Source: Paenibacillus sp. RC334 (GTDB lineage: Bacteria; Bacillota; Bacilli; Paenibacillales; Paenibacillaceae). Taken from it: a stretch of DNA of 64,000 nucleotides. Made by a program: the position numbers and the translations under genes. The stretch spans positions 5,751,001 to 5,815,000 of the forward strand of contig NZ_CP125370.1 of the NCBI RefSeq assembly GCF_030034735.1, read 5' to 3'. Positions 44,530 through 53,728 of this stretch are shown here, piece by piece (position 1 is the stretch's first letter; every line of letters starts with the position of its first letter). The notes beneath the pieces were generated by a model, which was not told where the DNA came from, did no database searches, and worked only from the letters and a program-made list of their open reading frames with translations.

Positions 44530-45354
44530 CTACCTATCCGTTTCGTATTCATTAAGACACTGCATTAGCATCTTTCGATATCCGCTAATTTGTTCAGCTG
44601 TCGCCCACTCGCGCAGTGATTCGAACAATGCTGTACATTTCTTGAAATTACGATCGTTACCTGACTGATCGGCTATATGTATCGCCTGCACAGTAAGCCC
44701 CACCGCTTCCTGTAATCTGCCGTACTTCCGATAGTACAAAGCCAAATGATAGCAGTAGCTATAATAGTAAGATATGTTCTCCGCGTCTTCATAACTCCCG
44801 AATTCATCAATCTGCTCTGCAAACGTATGTAAAATATCCCCTACATCCAAATGATACATAAGCGCTGCCTGTAATATGGTATTCAGCCCCGGTAATATTT
44901 CCTCTAGATTATCCTGCAAAAAGGCTACGTATTCCTCGAGCAGCTCTATATTTCCAGACAAAATATCTACTGCATATAAATTAGTTTTGGCTAAAAACCT
45001 GAACTCCTCGACAACCTGAATGTCTTCTTCCTTTAAATCCTCCATCCACCCCAGCTCAGCATACTTATAGATACACTCCCTTGCCTGCTCATATGCTCCC
45101 TGGTTCTGGTGAGCCATTCCACACATCAGGTGACTGAGCCCAAAATAATATACCAACGGACGTTCTAAATTGACATGCGGAATGGGTAATTTCATCGCTT
45201 TATGATACTGCCGTTCTTCATAGATACGCTGTACACATTGGTACAAAATATCCGCTGTCTCCATGACCTTTTTCCAATTCTCAAAAGCCACAGCCATCCC
45301 CAACATTTCAACAACGATGTCAGGTTTGAGTGATTTTAGGATAGAAGTTCTCAA
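44530..45354 (-). CDS. TPR-like helical regulator protein without DNA-binding domain
   Basis: This protein of about 274 residues is all-helical with degenerate TPR-type repeats ('PLVYYFGLSHLMCGMAHQNQGAYEQARECIYKYAELG', 'YHLALYYRKYGRLQEAVGL'). It resembles the C-terminal half of XRE-TPR regulators of Paenibacillus but lacks the HTH. TTG at 45354 follows AAGGAGGGA by 6 nt. It diverges from an XRE gene at 45521, so the HTH and TPR functions may act as partners. Confidence 0.6.
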   Translation of the reverse strand: MRTSILKSLKPDIVVEMLGMAVAFENWKKVMETADILYQCVQRIYEERQYHKAMKLPIPHVNLERPLVYYFGLSHLMCGMAHQNQGAYEQARECIYKYAELGWMEDLKEEDIQVVEEFRFLAKTNLYAVDILSGNIELLEEYVAFLQDNLEEILPGLNTILQAALMYHLDVGDILHTFAEQIDEFGSYEDAENISYYYSYCYHLALYYRKYGRLQEAVGLTVQAIHIADQSGNDRNFKKCTALFESLREWATAEQISGYRKMLMQCLNEYETDR

Positions 45355-45520
45355 GAAAAGTCCCTCCTTATATTTCCATTTACAACCAATTGTATAGAAA
45401 ATGAGAATGAAGGTCAATATAAAAAAGTACTTAAAAGTACTATTTTTAATGATTTTATTTTGTATAAGATGGTCTGTAACGATATTCTATCCTCTTCTAA
45501 CCTTAAGTGGAGGTGATTAC

Positions 45521-45862
45521 ATGAGTTTGCCAGAAAGCGTCGGAAATCGGATACGAGAACTAAGAAAAGCTAAAGGATGGACACAGGAACAATTGGCAGA
45601 AGCAGCAGGACTTCATTACAGTTATATTGGCGGAGTAGAACGTGGAGATCGAAATATTTCATTGGAGACGTTGGAAAAAATAGTTTTAGCGTTAAAGGTT
45701 CCACCCTTTGAACTTTTCCAATTCGATGAAACTTCGGATCGAAAACAAATCATAAATGAACTTATGTTACTCATAAATTCAAGAGAAACAACAGAGCTCG
45801 AAATTCTTACTACTATAACTAAAAATATTGTTGGTTTAGTTGAGTTACAACAAAGAAATTAA
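45521..45862 (+). CDS. XRE family transcriptional regulator
   Basis: This 113-aa protein has an N-terminal Cro/C1 helix-turn-helix ('IRELRKAKGWTQEQLAEAAGLHYSYIGGVERGDRNIS') and a short acidic C-terminal tail. The ATG follows GTGGAGGTGA. It is related to the next gene and divergent from the TPR protein gene. Confidence 0.85.
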   Translation: MSLPESVGNRIRELRKAKGWTQEQLAEAAGLHYSYIGGVERGDRNISLETLEKIVLALKVPPFELFQFDETSDRKQIINELMLLINSRETTELEILTTITKNIVGLVELQQRN

Positions 45863-45928
45863 TTGAAAAATTCTCTTCTACCTGACTTTTACACTTCATC
45901 TTCCATAAGCTTGTTATGAGGTGGTTAT

Positions 45929-46246
45929 ATGACAGAATTACGCAAGCAAATGGGTACAAGAATCCGAGCTATTCGAAATGCAAAGGGACTTACACAGCAA
46001 AAGCTAGCTGAAATCGCAGGCTTGGACTATAGATATATTGGTGCATTAGAAAGAGGCGAAAGAAACTTTTCCATTGATACCTTGGAGAAAGTGTTAACTG
46101 CCTTAAACGTGTCTATCAGTGAATTAATGTTTTCCAAAGAACATATGACTAAAGACGAAACTATTCGGCAAGAGGCGATAGATGAGTTTGTTGCGTTGAC
46201 CAGCAGATTGAATGAAGGAGCAAATCGGGATTCTCAGACGAGTTAA
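45929..46246 (+). CDS. XRE family transcriptional regulator
   Basis: This 105-aa protein has the same HTH as its neighbour ('IRAIRNAKGLTQQKLAEIAGLDYRYIGALERGERNFS') at about 55% identity, so the pair arose by tandem duplication. The site ATGAGGTGG precedes ATG at 45929. Spacing of 66 bp from the first gene suggests co-transcription. Confidence 0.85.
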   Translation: MTELRKQMGTRIRAIRNAKGLTQQKLAEIAGLDYRYIGALERGERNFSIDTLEKVLTALNVSISELMFSKEHMTKDETIRQEAIDEFVALTSRLNEGANRDSQTS

Positions 46247-46308
46247 TAAAGAGGTTTCGCGCGCGTTTGAGTAAGGCCATACCATCCCTGAAAAGCTTGA
46301 TTACAACC

Positions 46309-46331
46309 AAAAAAGAGCACCGCACAGGTGC
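46309..46331 (-). terminator. terminator of the DinB-like gene
   Basis: GCACC and GGTGC form a short stem with a 5-nt loop, followed on the minus strand by TCTTTTTT. Confidence 0.65.
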
Positions 46332-46357
46332 CCTCCAAACCTTTTTATAAAAAACAC

Positions 46358-46849
46358 TCAAGCATACAACATAAAAAAGCTCACTTCATGTCCCAGTTGC
46401 TTCAAATAATTATATATTTGCGAACGGTGATGGAACACGTGTGTCATGGTCTCAATCTGCCATTGAACCTGCACATGTCCATGCTCCATATAAAAGGCTT
46501 TGGTCGAACGATTCAGATAATCCTCTTCGCTAAGCGAAAGAATGTAAGCTTTATACGCCTCGAAATTCTCTCTGAAACTTGCAGCCAAGCGTTCGGGATC
46601 GTCTACCTCAGATAGGCTGTTTTCAATATTCCCTACTTCTTCCTCGGACTTCTCCTGATGCATAATCGCAAGATCCGAAGCAGGAATGAGTACAAAATGA
46701 TGCACTAGCTCCAAAAGTGAGCGGAAATTGTCCTGTGGACGAAAGCTCCAATCCTCTGGACGTATTTTACGGATCAGGGCTTCTCCTGTTCGTACTCCAG
46801 TCTCCAGCTCATCCAGCAGATGTTCCCGAATTTGCAGCGTTCCACTCAT
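46358..46849 (-). CDS. DinB-like protein (YfiT/DinB fold)
   Basis: This 163-aa protein is a four-helix-bundle putative metalloenzyme. The metal-site histidines expected for the family are seen in 'LELVHHFVLIP' and 'HVFHHRSQIYNYLKQLG'. Many Bacilli have dozens of paralogues, used as thiol transferases or of unknown function. It lies 28 bp past the AraC-type gene on the same strand and is likely co-transcribed. Confidence 0.85.
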   Translation of the reverse strand: MSGTLQIREHLLDELETGVRTGEALIRKIRPEDWSFRPQDNFRSLLELVHHFVLIPASDLAIMHQEKSEEEVGNIENSLSEVDDPERLAASFRENFEAYKAYILSLSEEDYLNRSTKAFYMEHGHVQVQWQIETMTHVFHHRSQIYNYLKQLGHEVSFFMLYA

Positions 46850-46877
46850 GTTCTCATCTCTCCTTTGTCATTCTTTT

Positions 46878-47813
46878 TCATGTTTTGAGTATAACGGAAG
46901 CCTCAGGACGTGTATTGTAGAAATCGGACAACCTGCGAAAATCCTTTGCGGCAGTAAGCGGAGAATCTCCATAGAACCTGCGAAAATCACGAATCAGGTG
47001 GGCCTGATCGAAAAAGCTGTACTTCAACGCAAGCTCCGTCCAATCCAGAGGGTCACCGCTTTGAATACTACGCAGAACGCTCTGGAAGCGGACGACCTCA
47101 CTGAACTTTTTGGGACTGATCCCGATCCATTGCCCGAACTTGCGGTTGATCTGTCTTTCACTGATCGCTTCGCGCTCTGCTAGCTCTTTAACACTCATAC
47201 TCCCACTACTTACAAAAATACGATGCAGCAAATTTTTCATCAGATCACAATCGTTCGTCCCTTGGCGCAGCAAAAGCTGGTTTAGATACTCATCCATGAT
47301 GCGCACCCGTTCATTAAAATCCTGTGCCTCCAGAATACGCTCACCTATGACCGCGATGCTTTCGGGCCAGATATCTTCCAAGCGGAAGTGTCCACCTGTA
47401 AACAGATGAGTTGGCATGCCGTGAAAATAATGTGCTCCGCCCGGAAAAAATCGCACAGCAAAAATGCGTGTCTCGGTACCTGCTTGTCTGGCAGACACGA
47501 ACGGATGTGTAAACGTCCCGCAGTACGAGATATCCTGACGCTTACTCACCGGGTCATATTCAAATAGAATATCCGTACAGCCGTCAGGTAATACCCGCTC
47601 CATGGTTTCTTCCTGCGGCAAGCTTAACAAAGCGGTGTCTTCGCACGAAGCTGTTAGATTCTCTTCTACCACCCTATTGGCAGAACCAGACTCCCAATAG
47701 CAAGCGACATAAGCTCTCAGCGCAGCAGACGGCTTTTGTTCGATATAATACGTGGAGAGATCACATCCATTGACCTGAATCGGACGAAACAGTGAATGCA
47801 GCAAAGGGTCCAT
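46878..47813 (-). CDS. AraC family transcriptional regulator
   Basis: This 311-aa protein has an N-terminal cupin-like sensor region ('VLPDGCTDILFEYDP', 'FAVRFFPGGAHYFHG') of the DUF6597 type and a C-terminal AraC DNA-binding domain ('MSVKELAEREAISERQINRKFGQWIGISPKKF', 'FFDQAHLIRDFRRFYG'). It probably regulates the adjacent DinB-like gene. Confidence 0.87.
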   Translation of the reverse strand: MDPLLHSLFRPIQVNGCDLSTYYIEQKPSAALRAYVACYWESGSANRVVEENLTASCEDTALLSLPQEETMERVLPDGCTDILFEYDPVSKRQDISYCGTFTHPFVSARQAGTETRIFAVRFFPGGAHYFHGMPTHLFTGGHFRLEDIWPESIAVIGERILEAQDFNERVRIMDEYLNQLLLRQGTNDCDLMKNLLHRIFVSSGSMSVKELAEREAISERQINRKFGQWIGISPKKFSEVVRFQSVLRSIQSGDPLDWTELALKYSFFDQAHLIRDFRRFYGDSPLTAAKDFRRLSDFYNTRPEASVILKT

Positions 47814-47893
47814 CCATCATTCACTCCTGTCTCAGCACGTGTTGGAAATTAGTAAAGCTCTATGTATGAGGATTTTGCAAAATCCTTGTATAC

Positions 47894-47921
47894 AAAAAGG
47901 ACGTTTCTGCCCGAAACGCCC
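47894..47921 (-). terminator. terminator of the CxxH/CxxC gene
   Basis: GGGCGTTTC pairs with GAAACGTCC (one G-U pair, 5-nt loop) and is followed by five T on the minus strand. Confidence 0.7.
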
Positions 47922-47932
47922 GTGCTTGTTTT

Positions 47933-48178
47933 TTAGACGACTAAAAATTCCGCTTTCTGCTCACATTCCTTGCACTTCACTGGAGGGTCCCAATCCGAAA
48001 ATTTCGTTTCCTTGAGATCGACGACATCCGGTGCATCCTCGTATTCATCGACGAACATATCAATTGCCAGTTCCACATGCTCTTTACATACCACGTACAT
48101 CCCAGTTGCATCCCTTTCCGTATGAAGCTCTTCCAGTTGTTTGGTGTCTGTTACAAACGCCTTCTTTTGTTCTACCAC
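47933..48178 (-). CDS. CxxH/CxxC protein
   Basis: This 81-aa protein has 'VVCKEHVE' (CxxH) and 'KCKECEQK' (CxxC), the two motifs that define a small Bacillales family found near rlmH and htrA. The motifs suggest a zinc-binding site. The function is unknown. Its place here supports the view that the DNA from 43862 rightward is conserved chromosome. Confidence 0.85.
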   Translation of the reverse strand: MVEQKKAFVTDTKQLEELHTERDATGMYVVCKEHVELAIDMFVDEYEDAPDVVDLKETKFSDWDPPVKCKECEQKAEFLVV

Positions 48179-48208
48179 ACTTGACGCGGAAAGAAAAGGG
48201 CTTGATTC

Positions 48209-48973
48209 CTATCCCTGACGCTTGGTTTTAAAAATGAGAAAATGACTGACGTTCAGGTCCTCGTGGTAATCGGGATATCGTTCCAGCATCTCTGCCGACG
48301 GCTTCGGTTCGATCATGGCTTCCAGTAGCAGACCCGCTCCAGTAATAGCCTGTACGTAGCTGCCCAGCGTGCGGTGGAAGTACAGAAGCTTTTCCTCCTG
48401 ATCATAAGGCATATCTTGCTCCAATACGCCTTCACTGAAATAACGGTTTACTTTCCAGTACAGCTTTTTCCCTGCCTCATCCTTTACCCATCCACTCTCT
48501 GGTGTCTGAAAGCACGGATGCAATATAGAGAAAATAAAGCTGCCCCCTGGCACCAGCAGCCGCCGCATTTCCGCAATCGCCTGCTCATAATCCTCCAGGT
48601 CCTGTATGACCATGTTTGAAACGATTAGATCAAAGCTCTGATCCCCGAACATCTCCAGCTTCTCCAGATTACCGTGATGATACGTAATCCCCAAATCTGA
48701 CGGTGTCCGCTTTCTTGCAAGCTCCAGCATTTCCGGCGAATAATCGACACCTTCCACCAGCGCACCCGCCCTGACCATTTTACGGCTCAGATAACCTTCA
48801 CCACACCCGGCATCCAGCACTTTTTTACCCGCGAGGGTGCCCATGCATTCTTGTAATGCAGGATTCAACAGCACTTCGCGAGAGCGATCCCCTTCTTCAG
48901 TGTATCTGGCGGTAAAATTCTCAGCATGCATATTCCAGCGCCGAATGGCCTCTTCCGTGTCCCACTTGTTCAT
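48209..48973 (-). CDS. class I SAM-dependent methyltransferase
   Basis: This protein of about 254 residues has motif I 'VLDAGCGEGYLS', 'GVDYSPEML' and 'FDLIVSNMVIQDLEDYEQAI', typical of small-molecule or quinone-type methyltransferases. AAGGAG with 6 nt spacing favours ATG at 48973 over ATG at 48979. The substrate is unknown. Confidence 0.85.
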   Translation of the reverse strand: MNKWDTEEAIRRWNMHAENFTARYTEEGDRSREVLLNPALQECMGTLAGKKVLDAGCGEGYLSRKMVRAGALVEGVDYSPEMLELARKRTPSDLGITYHHGNLEKLEMFGDQSFDLIVSNMVIQDLEDYEQAIAEMRRLLVPGGSFIFSILHPCFQTPESGWVKDEAGKKLYWKVNRYFSEGVLEQDMPYDQEEKLLYFHRTLGSYVQAITGAGLLLEAMIEPKPSAEMLERYPDYHEDLNVSHFLIFKTKRQG

Positions 48974-49135
48974 ATTCATCTCCTTCTTCCTCCTGTATTT
49001 ACTATTCAATGCTGCTCTGATTTCTGCGTAGGGCCATAGATTTTACACTCATTCTTACATTTTGGCAACAATAACGTTTACAATCATAAAATAACTAATT
49101 ATCACATGATTTTCCCACTAATTATATAGGTATTC

Positions 49136-49179
49136 TATAATGGAATAGTATGGTAGTATCTCAATGGAAAGCGCTTTCA
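49136..49179 (+). promoter_or_regulatory. cellulase promoter -10 box and CcpA cre site
   Basis: TATAAT at 49136-49141 is a strong -10 box; a good -35 box is not obvious. GGAAAGCGCTTTCA at 49166-49179 matches the cre consensus at 13 of 14 positions. It lies about 18 bp past the expected transcription start, where CcpA would block elongation. Confidence 0.75.
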
Positions 49180-49208
49180 AAAATAACTTTGTAAAGGGGC
49201 CTGCCTGT

Positions 49209-50930
49209 ATGTTCAAACGAAGACCCGTTTCATTGCTGTCGTTGACGCTTGCCATTACCCTCTTATTATCCACGTTCGCGTCCGTTGCCGCCGCTGCCGA
49301 ATCTGACGGACAAGCATCGCAAACTGCCGCCACAAGCAGTATGCAATCATATGTCGAAGCCATGCAGCCCGGATGGAATTTAGGAAATTCTCTGGATGCT
49401 GTCGGGGCAGATGAGACTGCCTGGGGCAATCCACGCATTACTCAGGCACTGATCAAGCAAATTGCTGCCCAAGGATACAAAAGCATTCGTATTCCCGTCA
49501 CCTGGGATAAACACATAGGAGCAGCACCGAATTATACCGTTGACGCTGCCTACATGAACCGTGTAGAAGAAGTCGTCCGCTGGGCACTGGATGCCAATCT
49601 GTACGTCATGCTCAATGTCCATCATGATTCGTGGTTATGGGTAAGCAGTATGGAGCCCAAGCATGATGAAGTGCTGGCTCGTTATAATTCACTTTGGACA
49701 CAAATTGCCAATCGCTTTAAAGATCAGCCGAACAAGCTGATGTTCGAGAGTATTAACGAACCCCGTTTCTCCGAAGGAGGAACGACGGATGAAGCGAAAA
49801 TGAACCAGATGCTCCAAGAACTGAATGTTTCCTTCCACAAAATCGTCCGCGCCTCTGGCGGTAATAATGCAACCCGCCCACTTGTTCTGCCCGGCCTGGA
49901 TACTTCACCTGCCCAGAACAAAATCAACGAACTGTACAACACGATAACCAAGCTGAACGATCCCAACCTGATTGCGACCATTCACTATTATGGCTATTGG
50001 CCTTTTAGTGTGAATATTGCCGGATATACTACATTTGAGAAAGATACCAAAAACGATATTATTCAAACCTTTGATAATGCCTATAACACCTTTGTAGCCA
50101 AGGGCATTCCGGTCATCGTCGGTGAATTCGGCCTACTCGGCTTCGATAAAAATACAGGCGTTATTGAACAAGGTGAAAAGCTGAAATTCTTTGAATACCT
50201 GACTTATTATATGAAAGAGAAAAAAGTAACAGGCATCCTCTGGGATAACGGCCAGCATTTTAACCGCACAACGTTCAAGTGGTCCGATCCTGAACTCTTT
50301 AATGTCATGAAATCCAGCTTGAAAGGACGCTCCTCCAATGCAGCCAGTGACCTTATTCACCTGAAGAAAGGCACTTCCGTTCAGGATGCCACGGTCACTT
50401 TAAACCTGAACGGCAATCAGTTGAGCATACTCAGCGCCAACAACAAGCAACTGAAACAGGGCACCGACTACACACTGAGCGGAGACACATTAACCTTGAA
50501 GGCCAGCTTGCTTACCAGCCTAACCACTTCCGGTAAATATGGTGAGAATGCAGTAATTAACGCCAAGTTTAATAAGGGGGCAGACTGGAATTTTAAAGTA
50601 GTCGTGTATGATACACCAAAATTAAGCGCTACCGAGGGTACTACGCAAACCTTTACCATTCCAACGGACTTCCGTGGCAGCCAGCTTGCCACAATGGAAG
50701 CTGTTTATACCAATGGCGGCAATGCCGGACCGCAGGACTGGACACCGTATAAGGAATTTGGCAACACCTTTGCCCCTGCCTATGATGCGAATGGCATCAA
50801 GCTGCTGCCTGAATTTTTTAACAGTGTGAAGGATGGTGAAGTCACGCTGAAGTTCCATTTCTGGAGCGGCGATGTGGTGACCTACAAGATTACCAAGAGC
50901 GGAACCCGTGTGACAGGAACGGCATCCTAG
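49209..50930 (+). CDS. secreted GH5 endo-beta-1,4-glucanase with X2 and CBM46-type modules
   Basis: This protein of about 573 residues cuts internal beta-1,4 glucan bonds outside the cell. It has a signal peptide (1-30), a GH5 catalytic domain (about 45-375) with acid/base Glu184 in 'ESINEP' and nucleophile Glu306 in 'VIVGEFG', an X2 Ig-like module (about 388-475, 'LKKGTSVQDATVTLNLNGN') and a C-terminal CBM46-type cellulose-binding domain. This resembles Bacillus and Paenibacillus GH5_4 enzymes. ATG at 49209 is right: the in-frame ATG at 49164 lies in the cre site and has no signal-peptide start, and AAAGGGG precedes 49209. Confidence 0.92.
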   Translation: MFKRRPVSLLSLTLAITLLLSTFASVAAAAESDGQASQTAATSSMQSYVEAMQPGWNLGNSLDAVGADETAWGNPRITQALIKQIAAQGYKSIRIPVTWDKHIGAAPNYTVDAAYMNRVEEVVRWALDANLYVMLNVHHDSWLWVSSMEPKHDEVLARYNSLWTQIANRFKDQPNKLMFESINEPRFSEGGTTDEAKMNQMLQELNVSFHKIVRASGGNNATRPLVLPGLDTSPAQNKINELYNTITKLNDPNLIATIHYYGYWPFSVNIAGYTTFEKDTKNDIIQTFDNAYNTFVAKGIPVIVGEFGLLGFDKNTGVIEQGEKLKFFEYLTYYMKEKKVTGILWDNGQHFNRTTFKWSDPELFNVMKSSLKGRSSNAASDLIHLKKGTSVQDATVTLNLNGNQLSILSANNKQLKQGTDYTLSGDTLTLKASLLTSLTTSGKYGENAVINAKFNKGADWNFKVVVYDTPKLSATEGTTQTFTIPTDFRGSQLATMEAVYTNGGNAGPQDWTPYKEFGNTFAPAYDANGIKLLPEFFNSVKDGEVTLKFHFWSGDVVTYKITKSGTRVTGTAS

Positions 50931-50953
50931 CCTAAAATACAACCGACAAACTG

Positions 50954-50995
50954 AAAAGGCGTTCCCGGAAAATGATCCGGAGAACGCCTTTTTTT
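50954..50995 (+). terminator. Rho-independent terminator of the cellulase gene
   Basis: AAAGGCGTTC and GAACGCCTTT form a perfect outer stem with an inner CCGG / CCGG pairing, followed by seven T. Confidence 0.9.
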
Positions 50996-51019
50996 ATAGT
51001 TATGCCTAACCATTAAACC

Positions 51020-52255
51020 TTAGCCTTCCGGCTTATCCGTTAATTTCAACGTCACGGATTCTTCCTTGCCTGCCCGATAAAAGGTAACCTTCAGCTCGTC
51101 GCCAATTTTCTTGTTATCGTACAAGTAGCGTCGCAAATCAAGCGTCGAGTTGATCGGTTCACTATCGAACGCGGTAATGACATCGTTCAGCTTCAAGCCT
51201 GCCTCCTCGGCAGGGCCGTGCGCCTCCAGAACAACTGCCCCGTCCTTTACGGTGTCAGGCAGCTTGAGTTCCTTGCGCTGTGTTTCATCCAGCGGAGCAT
51301 ACTCATTATTAAGGTCGACCGTGTATACTCCCAGATAAGGGCGGGTAATCTTGCCATCCTCAACCAGTTCATTCACCGTCTTCATGACCTCATTGGCCGG
51401 AATCGCGAAGCCGAGTCCTTCAACACCGGTATCGGCAATTTTCATCGTATTGATGCCTATCACACGTCCGTCCAGATCGACCAGCGCACCGCCGCTGTTT
51501 CCTTCATTAATTGCTGCATCGGTCTGGATGACATGCTGTTCCCAGTCATATACGCCATCCTGATTAATGGAAATGGGAATGATCCGATTCGTATAGCTCA
51601 CAATACCAGATGTGAGCGTATCGCCCAAACCAAGCGGATTGCCAATGGCAATCACAGTCTCGCCCAGACGAAGCTTACTGGAATCACCGATATCCGCTAT
51701 TGTGCTAATGCCCTTATCGTCTACCGCCAGCACTGCGATATCGCTAATGCGATCCTTGCCGATCAGCTTCGCCTCTTTTTTGATACCATCCACAGTTACA
51801 ATCTCCAGATCATCCGAGCCTTCGATCACATGGTTGTTAGTCATAATGAAGGCTTTGCCGGAAGCTATCCGGAAAATAACACCTGATCCAAGCGCCGACG
51901 GCTCCGTGCTATGACCGTCTTCCCCTTTCAGGTTCACGATGCTGACGACGGCCGGACGTACCTTGGCTGCCGCCTGCACAATTCGGTCATACGGATCACC
52001 CGCCGCTTGGCGCATGGGATAATGACTTGCTCCGGTTACCGCTGTCGTGGAGGGCAGACCTGTAATAAAGCTGAACAGCAGCACCGCAACCACCGCACTA
52101 ACTGCACCGCTAATGACAGCGGCCTGCACCGGACTCACGCTCCGGTTCCTGTGCGACCAACGTTCCTGTCCTCCACGACGTGCCTTGAATGCCTTTTTTT
52201 TGGCCGCACGCGTGGATACCCTCGTTGAATAAAAATCGTCATCAAACAAGCCCAT
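51020..52255 (-). CDS. htrA: HtrA/DegP-type membrane serine protease
   Basis: This protein of about 411 residues has a cytosolic basic N-terminus, one membrane helix (about 40-62), a trypsin-like domain and a C-terminal PDZ domain ('GAVVLEAHGPAEEAGLKLNDVITAFD'). The triad is His in 'TNNHVIEG', Asp in 'DIAVLAVD' and Ser in 'GNSGGALVD'. It degrades misfolded envelope proteins. ATG at 52255 has GGGGAG 9 nt upstream; ATG at 52261 is also possible. It lies next to the wal operon as in other Bacillales. Confidence 0.92.
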   Translation of the reverse strand: MGLFDDDFYSTRVSTRAAKKKAFKARRGGQERWSHRNRSVSPVQAAVISGAVSAVVAVLLFSFITGLPSTTAVTGASHYPMRQAAGDPYDRIVQAAAKVRPAVVSIVNLKGEDGHSTEPSALGSGVIFRIASGKAFIMTNNHVIEGSDDLEIVTVDGIKKEAKLIGKDRISDIAVLAVDDKGISTIADIGDSSKLRLGETVIAIGNPLGLGDTLTSGIVSYTNRIIPISINQDGVYDWEQHVIQTDAAINEGNSGGALVDLDGRVIGINTMKIADTGVEGLGFAIPANEVMKTVNELVEDGKITRPYLGVYTVDLNNEYAPLDETQRKELKLPDTVKDGAVVLEAHGPAEEAGLKLNDVITAFDSEPINSTLDLRRYLYDNKKIGDELKVTFYRAGKEESVTLKLTDKPEG

Positions 52256-52737
52256 GTTCATCCTCTCCCCTTCGTTGTCATGCACCGACACTCACTAAAA
52301 AATTAGGGCTATTCGGGCTTGCGCCAACCTATGCTACAGAGACTCGCTCCGTTTGAACGCCAAAATGGATTGAATATCCCCCATGACCGAAACAACAGCT
52401 CATTTCAGCCTACTTATTAATCACCACAAATGGGGCCTCCCTAAGCATCCTGATCTCATTAACCAGCATACACGCCGCAATCCACTCCGAATAGAGGAAA
52501 AAGGAGGAATGATTTCCAAATCAATTGACTACAATAGTAACAAGTCTTCTATTCTATTACAAAATGATCGTCTCATAGAGACGTTCTGGCCTGTTCCCGT
52601 TCGCTTGTAACAGCTTATGCTTCTGATACGAGCTTTCTTTCAGAAAGCTTTCAGTTGTTAGCTTTATTGTATCACAGCACCCGGCAAAACCAAGCCGATC
52701 ACACGCCATTTTTCAAATATTTTAACAGGAGGAATGT
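52256..52737. other. 482-bp gap with a possible small ORF
   Basis: Apart from TTGACT (52525-52530) with a weak TCTATT box 17 bp on, I see only one candidate gene: ATG at 52509-52511 right after AAGGAGG starts a 33-codon frame ending at 52610. The spacing of 1 nt is too short for normal initiation, so I do not call it. Confidence 0.35.
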
Positions 52738-52947
52738 ATGATGAATCAACATCGCTCAGCTATGGATGAAGTTCGTATGGCTGCCAAGCTTGCGGATCTG
52801 AAAGACGAGCATTACCGCAACACTCTGGCGTTAAGTACACTCATTGAGTTACTGGTGGACAAAGGCATTGTAACCCGCGAAGAGGTAGAACGCAAAGCCG
52901 CCGAGCTAGACAGCTTTATGACTCACTTACCTTATCCCACGGTGTAG
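52738..52947 (+). CDS. uncharacterised 69-aa protein
   Basis: AGGAGG (52727-52732) lies 5 nt before ATG at 52738, with a second ATG directly after. The protein is helical and charged ('LKDEHYRNTLALSTLIELLVDKGIVTREEVERKAAELD'), like the C-terminal helix pair of nitrile-hydratase-type accessory or MerR-effector proteins, but I do not assign a family. Its last 32 bp overlap the convergent walJ. Confidence 0.65.
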   Translation: MMNQHRSAMDEVRMAAKLADLKDEHYRNTLALSTLIELLVDKGIVTREEVERKAAELDSFMTHLPYPTV

Positions 52948-53722
52948 GACGGTCATAATACGTATCGCACAATCGGAACTCACTGTCCTTGTAAAAGCAG
53001 CCACGGTCCTCCATCGCCCCGCGCACGGTCAGCTTTGCCAGCTCCATCATATTGTGGTCGCGGCTCAAATGTGCCAAATACGTTCGCTTCGTCCGTCCCG
53101 TCAGCAGCTCGCTAAGAATCGCGCCCGCCATCTCATTGGATAAGTGACCGATATCACTGAGAATACGGCGTTTGATGTTCCAAGGATAACGCCCCATACG
53201 CAGCATTTCCACATCATGATTAGACTCCAGTACCAATACATCTGCGTCGGAAATCGCCAGCTTCACCTTGTCGCTGACATAGCCCAGATCGGTGGCTACA
53301 CTGAGCTTCTCTGCCCCATCGTAAAAGCTATAGCCTACCGGCTCAGCCGCATCATGAGATATACCAAAAGACTCTACACGCAACGATTCAAATTCGCGTG
53401 TTGCGCCTGTCTCCAATATCCTGCGGTTATCGTCCGCAATCTGCCCAACAGCATTGCTGATGGCAAACCACGTCTTCTCATTCGCATACACAGGTAAATT
53501 ATATTTACGCGCCATGGCGCCTAGTCCTTTAACATGATCGGAATGCTCATGTGTGACCAAAATACCATCCAACTCTTCTCCGCTCAGATCGCGTTCCTTC
53601 AGCAATTCATCAATACGCTTCGCGCTGAGACCTGCGTCGATGAGTAATGTCGTGTCTTCGTTCCGGACAACGGTGGCGTTGCCGGTCGAACCGCTCGACA
53701 GCACGGTAAATGAAATCCCCAT
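52916..53722 (-). CDS. walJ: metallo-beta-lactamase-fold hydrolase WalJ (YycJ)
   Basis: This 268-aa cytosolic protein has the metal-binding motif 'VTHEHSDHVKGLG' near residue 57 and the start 'FTVLSSGSTGNATVV', typical of YycJ. It is part of the wal locus and has been linked to coordination of cell division and DNA replication. The start lies 6 bp after the walI stop, so the two are coupled. Confidence 0.93.
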   Translation of the reverse strand: MGISFTVLSSGSTGNATVVRNEDTTLLIDAGLSAKRIDELLKERDLSGEELDGILVTHEHSDHVKGLGAMARKYNLPVYANEKTWFAISNAVGQIADDNRRILETGATREFESLRVESFGISHDAAEPVGYSFYDGAEKLSVATDLGYVSDKVKLAISDADVLVLESNHDVEMLRMGRYPWNIKRRILSDIGHLSNEMAGAILSELLTGRTKRTYLAHLSRDHNMMELAKLTVRGAMEDRGCFYKDSEFRLCDTYYDRPTPWDKVSES

Positions 53723-53728
53723 ATCTGT

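Noticed and set aside
44359..44568. 69-aa plus-strand frame between rlmH and the TPR gene
   Set aside because: No ribosome binding site or family match; AT-rich intergenic DNA.
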